A stretch of DNA of 64,000 bases from Lactarius indigo (GCA_025766275.1 JAFKAC010000006.1:186001-250000); one strand, 5' to 3'; shown: positions 12,704 to 26,718, counted from the first letter of the stretch. Numbers and translations: made by a program. Notes: generated by a model not told the origin, from the letters alone.

Positions 12704-14214
12704 ATGAGGCGCTGACTAATGGGTGTGTACGATTTACGGTTTACGGACAGTTTGTTGAATCTCGCTTTGCTTACGTGCTTATGTATTTGTTTGATTTACG
12801 CTCCTTTTTTGTTCGTTCATTACTATTGGTGTGTTAGCTGTTGTGTGGACCGTGTCACGCGATACGATACTAAGCTGCTAATATATGTCTGATTGGACTG
12901 GATCGGTTGTGGTGCATCTGTTGACGGAGAGTGTTACAGGATCCCACCTACATATAATGGAGTTGGGCAGGGTAATTCACAGCTTTGCCCCCAGTGCCAA
13001 ATATCGTGCATCATATATCATGATAGCAGAGTACCAAATACATCGCTTCGGTTTCAATCGAGGGGGAAGGTCGATACGCCGACCAAACGACAATTATACC
13101 AAAGGACGCAGCAGTACTGACAGGGGTTCAACGAAGAATGGACCAACACGTGTATCTCGGGGTTTATCTCAGGGTTCTGGGATACCCTGAGGTAACATCC
13201 AGATTGTGATCATTTGGGTCACCAAATTTTATTTTTGCGTTGCATCACGAGGAAAGCCAGAGAGAGGATTTTTGTGAAGAATTGAGGACTGGTATTGATC
13301 AGTGCACAGGCCAAGGATTACAGTAGGTGAGGACACACCTCCAAAATAACACCTCGGACCCCTCGCTCCAGGATAGGTGTTGGTCTTCCGATATTCAGCG
13401 TGTCCAGTCGAACCTAAGTCCCATCGTAGGTATCGATGGCGCGAGGCGCATGACTGACGCCTGACGGGTTAGAAAGCTATTATGACCCAAAAATGGTCCA
13501 ATTTTACATCCACGAGCGAGTCATCAACCTTCACGTTCAAACCTGTTCGTCAGCCATAAGTATCCACGAATAACTTCGAGTCTGCGAGTAAAAGGACCAC
13601 CGAGTTCTTGAGCGGTCGACATAGTGATATGGCCACAAGAGGGAAAGCGTTTTTCTGTACCACGAGAGTTTTGTAAGTGGGCACAAGGGACACAAGTTTG
13701 AGACTTCGGGATTTTGGCTTTATCAAATTTTTATTCTAGATAGGGTACGGTTGAGAGCTGAAGCTGAAGCGCTGAAGAACACCGGTAGCTCTTGCGACTC
13801 GGTCTGGGTCATTGCCAGTAACACATGTAAGAAGCATGTGAGAGCCTGAGGCCGTACTTGCGTGTGGGGTGTGGGAACACTGCAGAGTCGCGCCGCGATC
13901 GCGATAAACGCTCACTGGCACTCGGCTTCTATCTTTATCAGAATTAGGCCACGTCGTAGAACATTACGCTCGTCTCAGTGCATCAAGAAAGGATCTGAAG
14001 AAGCAAAGCATTGAGAAGCGTGGACTGCTGCATCGGAAGAATAGAGTTGCCTGAAAATCATTATTGTTCACGATGACGCCATATGCACATAACGCTGCCC
14101 CAATCGCTCGAGTTTTCAAGACTTTCCCGGCCCCCGAATCGGACCGGATGATGCAGTGAATGCCAGAATCAGGTTAAGAGTGTCCTTGGACGGATTTCCC
14201 ATCGCTGTCATATC
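12704..14214. other. 1.5 kb gap without recognised gene
   Basis: Nothing convincing is encoded here. The best frames are 60-100 codons with no motif and no clear splice chain. The first 250 bases should include the 3' UTR of the membrane-protein gene, and the last few hundred should carry the MET3 promoter. I see no clear terminal repeats. Confidence 0.5.
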
Positions 14215-16382
<2,168 letters not shown>

Positions 16383-16584
16383 CTGGTTTATCATTGTGAT
16401 AGAAGCTTACAGAGAAAACACCATTGAATTGTGTATAAGCATTAGGTGGCAGTGAACGATGTCTTGTTAACCTGTGTTACGGCTCTGTTATAAGTTCGGA
16501 TGTCAGAATAACCTATGCGCTTTATACACAACACCTTGACCAGGGTTTCAAGCCGATGGTCAGACGAAGATGCAATGATGTGCG

Positions 16585-18029
16585 TTACCACCCAAACTCA
16601 TGCTTTGGGAGGGGAATAACCATGACAGCGTTTGCGTCTTTGCCTTTCGGCAAGCCCATGTTCCTCCAGCATGGTGCACACAGTAAGCAAGGACTTTCAC
16701 CGAGGCGGATATCCCCAACAACCGAGTATACTGCAGGAACCTTGGTACAAGCGCGACAATTACCGAGTAGTGGAGGGGTGATTTGCGTAGTTAAAGGATA
16801 CCCAGATGGGGGGTCATGAGGATGCAGAAGTCTAGATGAGGAGTCAACGAGATGTTTGAATTACGAGGGCCAGAAGACATGCCGTATCTGATCAACGACC
16901 AGGAAATGTTCGCAATTTCCCTGGTGCACGAGCCAATATGGGTGATTGAGGCGGAGCGAAAGTGAGGAAAACGATGTGTCGCGCATTTTTGGGCCTTTGC
17001 CAAATGGCTTTGAGACATGAGCGACGAGCTTGCTACAAAGGCGCGGATGAGGATTAGGGTTTGTACTGGCGGATAAATGCACGTACCTGGCATAGTCAGC
17101 TTCAGTGGACCCATCTCCATAAGCCATCTCCTCGATTACCACAACACATCCACTCGGGCGGGTTGAAGAACCAGTCCCATACCTTACAAAAGTCCCGTCC
17201 ACCACGCATTCATCAGGGATCTCGTTCGAGGGACAAGGTATGACATTGTGGAGTTCTTCGAGAGTGTTGGAAGACAGCACGACATGTTGTGAGCTGCGGT
17301 ATACGAAATTATACGACCAAGCCAGACGATTGTATACGCTGATAACTACGACGGTAGATTGCGGTAAGGGGTTAGATCCGTTACTTGAGTATTTCTCGAG
17401 GAGAAGTTAGATGGAAGGTAGTGAGGTGGTTGTAGAAGCTCACAATCTCGGCCAACGTGTTGATGTCCGAGTTCTTGGGACCTCTCATGAAGACGGCCGC
17501 TTCCGGTGGTAGCCTAGGTACGTCAACCACAAATCGTAACGACGTCGGTAGTGACATACGGCCAGCTTTTTAACTTGACATCTGCTAAACCTTTCTTCAG
17601 AGCGGTAAGATCGGGGGTGTCCTCCAACTCGGAGACAACCTCTCGTTTTCTCTTCCGCTTCTTTGACGTATTTCTTTCCGCCTGCTCATAGATGGCATTT
17701 ACAGATGTGTCATGCACGCGTCTGGCATGAACATAGAGACGTGGGTCGTTGAATATATCAACGAGCTTTGAACGCACATCATCTACACTTGGGTGGGATT
17801 ATAGAATGATCAGGTAGCTGATGTGAGTGACCCACCTGCATTCGGACATAATGGCGCCGTGCTGGGCTGGGTCTATGTCGGCTACAGCTTGTTGAAGGGG
17901 GGTTGACGGCGTGAATACAGGAGCTAAGCTATCGCGAGCTCCTCTTAAAAAATCACCGACGTCGACGAGCTCTGACGGCGGGCCTATAAGTGATTCGTGA
18001 GACAGTGCAGACCATGTCACCGGGTTCAT
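16585..18029 (-). CDS. SNAPC3: snRNA-activating protein complex subunit 3 (SNAPC3/SNAP50)
   Basis: Subunit of the complex that activates small nuclear RNA genes. The C-terminal half carries the family's cysteine/histidine metal-binding region: PYWLVHQGNCEHFLVVDQIR, then LLHPHDPPSGYPLTT, CRACTKVPAVYSVVGDIRLG and SPCLLCAPCWRNMGLPKGK. The protein ends HEFGW with TAA at 16585-16587. The N-terminal part (MNPVTWSALSHESLIGPPSE) starts at the ATG whose A is at 18029. One intron joins SEC-S-VDDVRSKLVDIF near 17795-17840. The intron between QI-R and LLHP has a GC donor (cg|gcatgt) and a normal ag acceptor; without removing it the protein would stop after HVFWPS. The start lies only 74 bases from the divergent gene at 18104. 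Confidence 0.85.
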
Positions 18030-18103
18030 ATCAAGGAATGAGGGTCTTGGGCTGAGGCTGAAGAGGTGCCAGGTGTGGTCACGCTGATGCAGAGACAGGG
18101 CAC
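18030..18103. promoter_or_regulatory. Very short bidirectional promoter
   Basis: Only 74 bases separate the proposed start of SNAPC3 (minus strand) from the first in-frame ATG of the large disordered protein (plus strand). Even if the plus-strand gene starts at a later ATG (about 18140 or 18187), the two 5' ends must share or overlap promoter elements. No motif is obvious by eye. Confidence 0.5.
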
Positions 18104-20704
18104 ATGACCTGGACGCGTGATTGTTTGGCACGGCTTGACATGGTCACCCCCAACCCCCAACCACCATCTTCCCTCACAACGATAATGATGAAGACCTACA
18201 CAGACAAAGGCGTGCAGGCCGGCGTTTCCCAGCTCCAATCCTGCGCACTATCTTTGGACGCTGAGTCGCTCACCCCGTTTCCGAACGACCCTTCCTTTGC
18301 AATTGGCGATTCCCAACTCCTCTCTCCCTTGGCACCCTCCATACAGGTTTCTCCCGCATATAGCCACTCACCGGCTAGAGGCTCTTCTCTTTCGAGGATT
18401 GAGCTTTCCAGCTCCACAAAACCTCGCCAGTTGCCCATCTTGAAACCCTCAGCGCACAGGCACTCATCCATCAGAGTATTTTCTCTTCCCGAAGATTCCC
18501 CCGCTATTACAGGGAGAGAAACATTTGATCTCGTCCCACGTGTAGTATCGATGCCAGAGCAGAGACCTACTGGTGGTCAGCTTGCCGATAGCAGCCTGTC
18601 CACTGAAGGATATGATGGCTCAATGCTCAGCGGAGGCTCCTTTCTTTCTGGAACCGACACCACATCTGGTATATGTTTCTCCAGCCGTACACAGGGTACC
18701 ATCCCTCATACGCCTTCTCCTCCGCCTTCTCCAGATTCGGTCCTCATTATCGAAAACAACTGCGGATTATCTGAAGCGTTTTTGAGTAATCAACATCCAA
18801 CTAAAGCTTCTTCCCCTGGATCCGAGATGAAGGTGGCGCCCACTGACGAAGGTGAGGGTCTCAGTATTGGTGTTAGCTGTGAGTAAAATACTTACGTTCG
18901 ACTAGGATGGATCACCTGGGCAAAATCACCACCTCGTCCGATTCCCGCGTTGCATGGTCCACTGTCTTTGCCTTACGCGCGATGCCCCTCGTGAGTTGTA
19001 AGCATAGTTCTTTACGCATTAACTCACGGGAATTTATGCAGTGGTGCCGAAGGCACTATAATTGAGGAGCCGGACAACTTGCCTCGGGTGATATGGGGCT
19101 TAGATTCTGGGGAACACCGTGACCATTCCGATGATTTCGGCCCGGATACCAAAATTAAGAAACAGGAAGTCAGTACTCAACCACCGCAGTCCTTTCGCGA
19201 TTCTCCCCGCCAGTATAAACCTCCCGATGAGAATTCAGCCGAATTTTCCACGCGAACCCACTCTTCCGTTGGCTCCGTGTCATCGACGAGAGCGGGGTCT
19301 GACAGCGCTGGCCTTGGTACACTAAAGCCCCGGGACACATCTGCGAGTTATACTGACGTCGTCTATTCGCACAACCCCTACAGCGAGACTATCGTTCTGG
19401 AGAACCTCGTCGAAAGAAGAAATGCTAGAGCTGTGAATCACGGCCATGACTACGATTCGACTGTAGAACTGACAAGAACGCTAGAGCGCAACTTGCACTT
19501 CCGAGAATCTGAGACCGAGCTTCAGAATGGTGGTGAAATAAACCGTAATCTGCTATCTAGGACTTATGGATCTCGAAACTCTTTGTCCTCGTCTAGACCC
19601 TCTGGCGCCGGCCTCCCTGCGATGAGGGTTTCATCTCGCCCGGCTGTTGGTTCTGCTTTGCCTCAAATTCTCATTGAACCTCGTTCCCCTGAAAATTCTC
19701 AGGCCCCATCTCGTCGTATGACCGCCATGGAATTGGCTCATCAGTATCAGCAACAGCAGCTGCTGAAAATGCAGCAGCAAAGCTTACTACCTACACCCCC
19801 CAATTCTTCGTCCCCTCTTTGGTCTTCTGAGTTCTCTCCTTACAACCACCAATCGGTTTCTCCCGTTTCTCTTAGGCATCAAGTAGTCCAGGAACAGCTG
19901 CAGGACTCGGAGACAACAAATCAGCTACGCTATTTGATGCGAGAGCGCCTGGGTCGTAACATCATGCACGATCACGAAATCCCCCTAGCTCCTCCCCCCC
20001 AAATCAACCCAGTTCCCCGCCCGGACTATTCTGGTTACGAGCTCGACCCCGCCACATCGCAGGCTCTGACAAATTTTCTTGCTACTCAGGATTATCAACA
20101 TCTTTCCCCCCTGTCTTCCGAGGTTTTACTGCCTGTCTCTCGCACCGCGCAGACGTTGCCAGGGTATCTCGGCCATGACGTTCGTCGGTACGCCACGTCG
20201 CATCGCGATGCTCTCTCTTCGCCCGGCCATGAGGAATTTCGTTATGCACGTGGGCACTCTCAGCACCAAATACCACGGTCAATCCCACTCGCTCGGCTTA
20301 TGCAGCGCCGTTTGTCCTCTGTTCCGGAAGAGGACTCTAGCCCAACCATTAATGGACGTTCGCCATCACCATCGCAGCTTATGAGGCACGGGGCAGACCG
20401 TCCCTATCTCCATCCTCCTGCTGAGCACGGATATCAATACGCGGATATACTTGGGTCCTCGGGCAATTATCCCGTCGCCTATCTAGACCCAGTGTCTCAT
20501 GGCTCGCAGAGTAAAGTTCGTGGGTCCGTCTTTAGTAACAAGAACTCCTCTACTGCTGGTGCAACTGCTCTGGAGATCCAAGGACGCTACAGGGCAAGGC
20601 ACGAGGGCAGCTCATCAGAGAAAGATCCTACACTCGGACCTAAAAGAGCTAGTGGTGGTCTGAGGAAGACTCGTGGGCGGCCTCCAAGGATTCACCCCAA
20701 TTGA
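18104..20704 (+). CDS. Large intrinsically disordered protein with a conserved core motif, function unknown
   Basis: Three exons: 18104-18851, 18906-18990 and 19042-20704. Both introns have good donors (gtgagg, gtgagt). The protein is about 830 residues, very rich in S, P, Q and H, with no folded domain that I recognise. The only strongly ordered-looking part is encoded across the small middle exon: WITWAKSPPRPIPALHGP, LSLPYARCPSGAEGTIIEEP, then NLPRVIWGLD. I recall this motif as conserved in unnamed Agaricomycete proteins; that is from memory and was not searched. A glutamine-rich stretch (HQYQQQQLLKMQQQ) lies mid-protein. The end reads GGLRKTRGRPPRIHPN, whose RGRPP resembles an AT-hook core, so a DNA-associated or regulatory role is possible. 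The true start may be a downstream methionine (MVTPNPQPP or MMKTYTDKG). Confidence 0.75.
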
Positions 20705-21024
20705 ATTCGTTCGGACGAAACAGCCCGTAAGACCCTCTGGCGTTCTGCGTTCAAAACCCCTTTCTTTATGCTCTCGTTCTGACTCGTCCCGTTCTCCCGC
20801 TTCGTCCTTACCCTTCTATTGTCTGTTTCTATGGCGTTCTCTATACCCGGCTTGTGATTACCGCGTTCGTTTCTGTTGTATGACATCCGAACACTCGCCC
20901 TATTCGAGGAAGTATACACTCGTAACGCTCACTTATTTTGCGTGAATGATGCCATTCGATGAACATGAAAAGTTCTACGTAATGGTGGAATTCATACCAT
21001 ATCAGGGTCCCTCGCAGTCCCAAC

Positions 21025-23032
21025 TCAAGGCTTGACAAAAAGGTCAGTAAACTTGTTGGCGGGGAGTTCCCACAACGATTTCGCATCCGAGAGTGTGTCC
21101 AGAATCCTGGTCGTAAAATTCAGGAAGAAAGGAACCATAGTCAGGAGGGCACTCACTTCTTTTGACGCGCCTGGTCGAAATGATACCCAATGTGTCGGCG
21201 GAACTTAGCGAGCAAGAGAGGAGTGCCTTCCTCACGACGGCGCTTGTGTCCGACTGGGTATTCAACCTCGACCTCATCAAGTACTGTGCCATCGTTCAGC
21301 TCGACAAGTAGCGCATTTCCAATTGAGCGCTTGTCAGCGTCGTGATACTCGACGCTGAACCGCTTATCCTCAACACAGTAAATTTTGGCACGGAGTGCGT
21401 CTATACGTGGGTCAGAAGCAGACTTGTCCGTGCTGCAAATTCGCGCCAAACTGTAAGTGGAAGGATGGTGAGATGAGAGAAACGCGACAAACTAGCTCTC
21501 CGAGTTGAGGTGTCCATGGATAAGCGGATATGCAACCATGTAGTTGATTGCGTGGCTGCATGGCGACCAGAACGTGAGCTTTGTCAAAGTAGTCCGTGTT
21601 CAGGAGTACTCACTCGCGATCGGCGAAGTTGGCGAGTGGGCCTTGTTTGTCGATGATACGGACCGCCGCCTCTTGGGTGCGGATGCGCACGCTCTTGATA
21701 TCATCCGACGTCTTCCCGAGCGCTTTAAGCCGCTCATGAACAATATGGGCGGCCTCGACGGCCGTCTGCGCGTGGAACTCGGCCGGGTAGGAGATCTTGA
21801 AGAGCACGTTCTCCATCACATACGAACCGAACGGGCGCTGGAACTCGAACGGCTTGCCCTTGAAGAGTACGTCGTAGAAGCCCCACGTCTTTGCGGTGAG
21901 CACCGATGGGAGGCCCGGCTCGCCCTTCTTGACGAGGTAGGCGAGGTTGACGGCGCGCGAGCACGCGTCGCCGGCCGCCCAGGACTTGCGCGAGCCCGTG
22001 TTGGGCGCGTGGCGGTAGGTGCGGAGAGATTGGCCGTCAACCCACGCCTGTGAGATTGCGTCGACGGTTTGCTCGCGTGAGAGGCCGCTGGGAGAAAGGC
22101 GCCGCGTCATTCCTAAAGAGAAAGAGTAGGGGCGATGACAGCGCTACTTACAGAAGCTTGGAGACGACAGCGGTAGACGCGACCTTGACGAGGACGACGT
22201 GGTCGAGGCCGACGCGGTTGAACGAGTTGAGCAGCGCGAGGCCGCCCTGGATCTCGTGCGCTTTGATCATGCCCTCGAGGACGTCCTTGACAGTGACATG
22301 CTGGCCCTGGCGCGCGAGATGGTCCGCGACGGCGAGGATGGCACCCAGGTTGTCGGACGGGTGGCCCCCTGTAATAAGAAAAGGAGATGGCGATTAGTAG
22401 TGGGGAGACTTCGGGAATGGGGGACACGCACATTCGGCGGCGAGGAAACAGTCGTTAAAGTCGAGCCAACGGATGATGGTGCCGATGTTGAAAGCTCCGC
22501 GGATCGGATCGAGCTGGTAGTTCGTCCCAGGCACTTTGGTTCCTGATGCGGGGTATGAGTGGGTCGAGACGAGATGTGGGGTCGAGTCGGGCTCGACAGA
22601 GCGAAAGGGGACCGAGAGCTCTCACTCACCATTGGGGACGACGGTACCCTCGACGACCGGGCCGAGTAAGTTCTGGCACTCAGGGAAACGAAGACCTTCG
22701 AGACCGCATCCAATGGTGTCAATAAGACAGAGGCGTGCAGTCTCCCACGCGAGATCCGAGTCGATATTGTAGTCGTGCACGTAGTCTGCGATGTCTTGGA
22801 CGACCTTGTCCGGCTCTGGACGAACGGCGGACTCTCCAAAGTGAGTCGACATGGAACGGACAGGGAAAACGGAGGAAGACGAAAATGGGGTGGAGATCAA
22901 GTTCTGACGCCGCGGTGTGGGTGTCCGCCCCGCTGATGAAGAGATAAAGGCAGCCTGGACTCTCTGAGCCACAGCGAGGGAACTACGTTGTTCCAACGCG
23001 TGGAACGAAGCTCGGGCTTGCGCGCGCAACAT
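21025..23032 (-). CDS. PDH1: 2-methylcitrate dehydratase, mitochondrial (MmgE/PrpD family)
   Basis: Dehydrates 2-methylcitrate in the methylcitrate cycle, which clears propionyl-CoA in mitochondria. The N-terminus looks like a mitochondrial targeting peptide ([18 protein letters not shown], basic and free of acidic residues at first). Family blocks: [50 protein letters not shown] across an intron; [38 protein letters not shown]; and [16 protein letters not shown]. The C-terminal domain includes [30 protein letters not shown] and a tail ending [10 protein letters not shown]. About seven introns are seen. The high GC of the 21.6-22.9 kb part creates long antisense frames, which I treat as shadows. 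The gene converges on the disordered-protein gene. Confidence 0.95.
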
Positions 23033-23239
23033 TTTACGGTCGAACAAGTTGGGTTTGTTCGTTGCAGTTGTTCGCCTGCTGGCACCTCAGCTAAAGCCGA
23101 GCGTTAAAAACCGACCAATAAGGCACACTTTACGTTCCGTTGTTCCACGTGCCCAACTCGGTCACTGTCCTCCGATACTCGCCGCTGCACAGTACAATAC
23201 GTCGTCTAATAACCAAGAAAACAGTCGACCCAAGTGCAC

Positions 23240-24642
23240 CTATTTTTTCTGAAAATACGTTGACAATTTTCCCATCTTGGATACGTCAACCTTTTTCAGT
23301 ATCTCCACGCCCCGTGACGCTTTTGATTTTGCCTTGCGTTTCTTGCTGTCACCGTCTTCTTCGGCAGCGGCTCGCGACTTGGCCATCGGTGCACCTGCGA
23401 GTGCAACAGCCATATCTTCGGCTTTCACTGCCTTGATGTGCGTCTCGAGTGAGGTAAAGCTAGAGGAACGTGCGAGTCCCAATAGGTAAGTGAAGGGATG
23501 CACGAACGACGCGCCACGAATGTACGTACTCGTATTTAGCAAGCAATGCAGAGTACAAGCTAGGCGCTAAGTATTGTGAAACGAGATCGCATGCCGACTT
23601 AGTGCGGCCAACTACCAATCGAACGAGGTCAGTCCAGGCGTCAGCACTAGTTCGGTCAGTCACCCACGCTCGAGGAGGCCTTCCTTGCCGTCATCCATCA
23701 GCCCGTCCTTGGCGAAGTTGCGAATGATAGTACGCGACTTCTCGACGACTTCATGCCTTGATAACCGCGTCACTTTTGCCTGCAGGTATTCGATCATCTT
23801 GTCTTCAGAATAGCGGTACACTTTGAGCTCTGACGTAATGTCTGCATTTCGTGTCAAGGCGGTTCCGCAGAATTGTAGAGGGTCGTAGGCCGCATACCTT
23901 GGGAATCGCATACCATCTTCAAAGCATCGACGATACAATCATATCTCGTCAGGGATATTATATCTTCCTGGGGTATTGTGGTGGATATCTGGAAGATTTT
24001 TGAAGCAGCCTCGTCGAATATATCGTCCATGGGCTGGAAGATACCGGCGGAACCATCTTTCTACGGCAAAATGTGAGCGTAGTTTCGAAGGGTCTGGCGA
24101 TAGACTCTCTACATACGGGTTTGATCGCCTGAAGTATGGGTATAACAAGGAAGGCAGGGTCGATCGGCGTCATGACGAGCAGTTTTCCGTCTGGTCGGCT
24201 ATCAATTCGTATCAGTACCACAATAGGGAAGCATTAAATTTACCTGAAACGACTTCACCCTCTGTGAAGAACCATGACCGTGGGTTCGGTGGGGACACAC
24301 TCTGCACCTCCAGAATCCCCCACCCACCACCCGAGCCACCGGCCGGTTCGGCGCGACGGTAGGGCAAGAACAGCGATGGAACCGCTAAGTAGATGCCTCA
24401 GAGTGTGAGTCTTGTCTGTGAACAAGGAAGGAACCTGTTCTAGGATGCGGCAATCGCAGAAGGGGTATTGACGCATGGCCATCCGGGCCCAGGCTGGAAC
24501 CACCTTCGTGCATGTTCGCTGTTCTTGTGATTGTATCTAGAAAATCTATGGGCGCGCCGAGCGTGAGTTTATATCATTACAGACCCTACCAGCGAGAGTA
24601 GTGAGATATACCATCTGGGAGGACGCCTATGTGAGTCGTCAT
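23240..24642 (-). CDS. RNH202: Ribonuclease H2 subunit B
   Basis: Non-catalytic subunit of RNase H2, which removes ribonucleotides from DNA and degrades RNA-DNA hybrids. The start is a small exon, ATG at 24642, reading MTTHIGVLPD and spliced to DFLDTITRTANMHEGG. Then come LLRLPHPRT-AVPSLFLPYR, VQSVSPPNPRSWFF, KLLVMTPIDPAFLVIPIL, FQPMDDIFDEAASKIFQ, ISLTRYDCIVDALKMVC and VYRYSEDKMIEYLQAKVTRL. All are family-typical and are joined across short introns. One donor (acag|gttcct) is weak. The extreme C-terminus, SKMGKLSTYFQKK, fits a PCNA-interacting (PIP) box (M-x-x-L-x-x-Y-F); the human subunit also ends in such a box. The upstream region holds a tandem repeat and an ACGCGT site, listed separately. 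Confidence 0.88.
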
Positions 24643-24690
24643 TTTGGCCTGTCAGTGTCACGGTTGCCAGTGTGTGCGGAGACAGAGGAG

Positions 24691-24731
24691 TGTGACAAAC
24701 ACGGTGTGACAAACACGGTGTGACAAAATGT
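24691..24731. repeat. Tandem repeat, 14-base unit
   Basis: The unit tgtgacaaacacgg occurs two full times and starts a third (tgtgacaaaa...). It sits 50-90 bases upstream of the RNase H2B start, so it may lie in the promoter or 5' UTR. Confidence 0.8.
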
Positions 24732-24737
24732 GACATG

Positions 24738-24743
24738 ACGCGT
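24738..24743. promoter_or_regulatory. ACGCGT (MCB-like) site upstream of RNase H2B
   Basis: The palindrome ACGCGT lies about 96 bases upstream of the RNase H2B start. In fungi, MluI cell-cycle boxes of this sequence bind MBF and drive G1/S expression of replication and repair genes, which would suit this subunit. A single six-base match can arise by chance. Confidence 0.3.
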
Positions 24744-25073
24744 CGCGCGTGCCAAGGGGGCTCGCGGATTTAGGCACCCATACTCTGGTTAGGGAGGGAA
24801 CATCGTACTAGTGAAGATCACGCTCATACACCCTCGGGCTTAGAATACGGGATTTCTAGATTGGAAGTGAGGTCTCAGTGAGGCCTCTACTCAAAATGCA
24901 ACTGCAAAGGAACACGGACGTTTCGTGCAAGTTTCGTGCGTGCCTTCCATACTATTCTATTTGCCCTAAGCATCAGAAACCTTGGAAGCCCTTATCTCTG
25001 ACTCTTACGGAAACCTCCCAAATCGAGTTTTAAGTGCCCACTTAATCTGACAATTTTCTCGACTCTCAACAAT

Positions 25074-26519
25074 ATGCAAACGATGGGGCCAACTGACTCG
25101 CCCTCAGGTTCGGATGTGCTCCCCATTCCGACACCAGACAAAGACGGAGTCTCCACATGCAATATATGTCACATGAAAGTCCGGGTTGGTTGCGGGGGTG
25201 ACAGAAACTTCATGCAACATAGGGGCTCGCCCAAATGCTTGAGGGCAGCACAAAAGGGCGAGTTGAAGTCCCAAGAAAGCCAGACTAGGAGCAGAACGAG
25301 AACACTTCATTCATACTTCACGAAAACCTTGACAAAAACTACGCGCGATGGGCCAAAAGATGGGCTAAACCGAATGCAAGATGGCAAACGAAATGGACTT
25401 GCATCGGAGGATTCATCCGAGGTCACATTGGCATCGACAGTAACTTCTGTGTATGCGACCCTCAGTGCGAGCGCAACTCCCTTGGCCCAGTCTAGTCCCG
25501 TTCCCACATCTTCCCTTGTATCCTCCCTTCCGACGTCGGGTCTGCCGCGCGAACCTAGGGTGGGATCACTGTCGGCAGACGGCCTGACTTCCAAGTCGGC
25601 ACACCCTGACGCACATGTGTTGACACTGTTAAACGGCATCAGCTGTGCAGCACAAGAACTGCCATCGCATATTCCGGAGGCAGAAGAAGGTGATGTCATT
25701 GCTCGCGTTGTTTTGGCAAGAGGTACATCTTCGGCGCCATCTGACATCTCACCATCTGACCCTGATGGTGCACCTCTCTCAAAACCGTGGATACACTGGG
25801 TTAAACCCCCGACGCCCAAGGGTTCGCGCCGCACTCGCCGTGCAACTTTTTCGATATCAATCCCATGTCCCAGCAACCAGTTTAACATGCGGTCAAGATG
25901 CTCCCAGGCCTCACTTGAGTCCTCGGGAGAGGACGGGCTGGGAGAGTTGGCGGCGGCGGCGATGAGAGAGACGTCGGAGACAAGTCCAAGTCTGCGACAG
26001 GGGCTGTCAGAGATGTCATAGCAGAGTCAGATGAACACCCACCTAGTAGGCTATCCTCTCCCATTTCCATCACTTGATGCTGACCATGACCTCCTCCTTT
26101 TAGATTCTAACATCGGCGTCCCAATGTTGCTACCCGCAGACATTCTGGCATGCCATACTTCTGGTGCGACCAAACGTGCTACTGGGACCGAAGATGTGGG
26201 CGGGGGTTCCCTTGGGGGCGCACAAATGACCTTGTTTGGACGGAAACGGAAACTGCGCAATATGCGCGATGTTCTCGCGTGCTTGTGTGGGAAGTGGGCA
26301 GCACCATCAGCAACGCAGACGGCTGGTGATGAGGTGGTTTGTTGCCGAGTCGCCAGCTGTGAAACAAAATGGGTGAGCAACACACTCAGTCACAAGTATA
26401 CTGATATTAAACCATACCAATATCATATCACATACGTTGGGCTTTCGTTCCCACTTCAGAGCCGCACTTGCGAAGTGTGCCAGAGCGACAAGGGCGCACT
26501 AAAACGGAGGCATATGTGA
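25074..26519 (+). pseudogene. Decayed gene for a two-zinc-finger protein (Agaricomycete multicopy type)
   Basis: The N-terminal part (from 25074) has a CxxC...H...C finger: CNICHMKVRVG, then GGDRNFMQHRG and C. A long S/T-rich region follows. The C-terminal part (about 26265-26519) has a PHD/RING-like cysteine array: CLCGK, then VASCETKW, then RTCEVC. The coding frame appears to move from one frame (to about 25920) to a second (25930-26074, ESDEHPPSRLSSPISIT) and then a third (26031-26380), without clear splice sites. In the C-terminal finger the expected H-x-x-C is YHITY, a Cys-to-Tyr loss. The intron before it (donor tgg|gtgagc at 26373) ends in ccaa where a cag acceptor would be expected. 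A working gene with unusual introns is possible, but decay fits better. No transposase is visible. Product family is from memory. Confidence 0.5.
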
Positions 26520-26718
26520 GGGGGCAGCGCTAATCACCAAGCCGATTGCTGTACTACTAGGCGTCGACTTTGTCGACCTTGTTTGTCTAAGAGAAAGCAC
26601 ACGGGAAAGACATCTTATTTTTAGAGGTATGGTACAAAGAACCTTTGAGGTGAACAGGTAAAAAGGGCAGAAAGTCGGCGGGGTTCTTATTATGAGCGGT
26701 ACAACAGTACATAGTCCC

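Larger units (their letters stand above)
24643..25073. other. Intergenic between RNase H2B and the decayed zinc-finger gene
   Basis: Contains the probable promoter of the minus-strand RNase H2B gene and, on the right, the 5' flank of the zinc-finger gene. Apart from the tandem repeat and the ACGCGT site listed separately, I see nothing that codes. Confidence 0.5.

Noticed and set aside
21544..22839. Long open frames antisense to, and in other frames of, the methylcitrate dehydratase gene
   Set aside because: They are shadows of high-GC codons; the PrpD exons explain the region fully.
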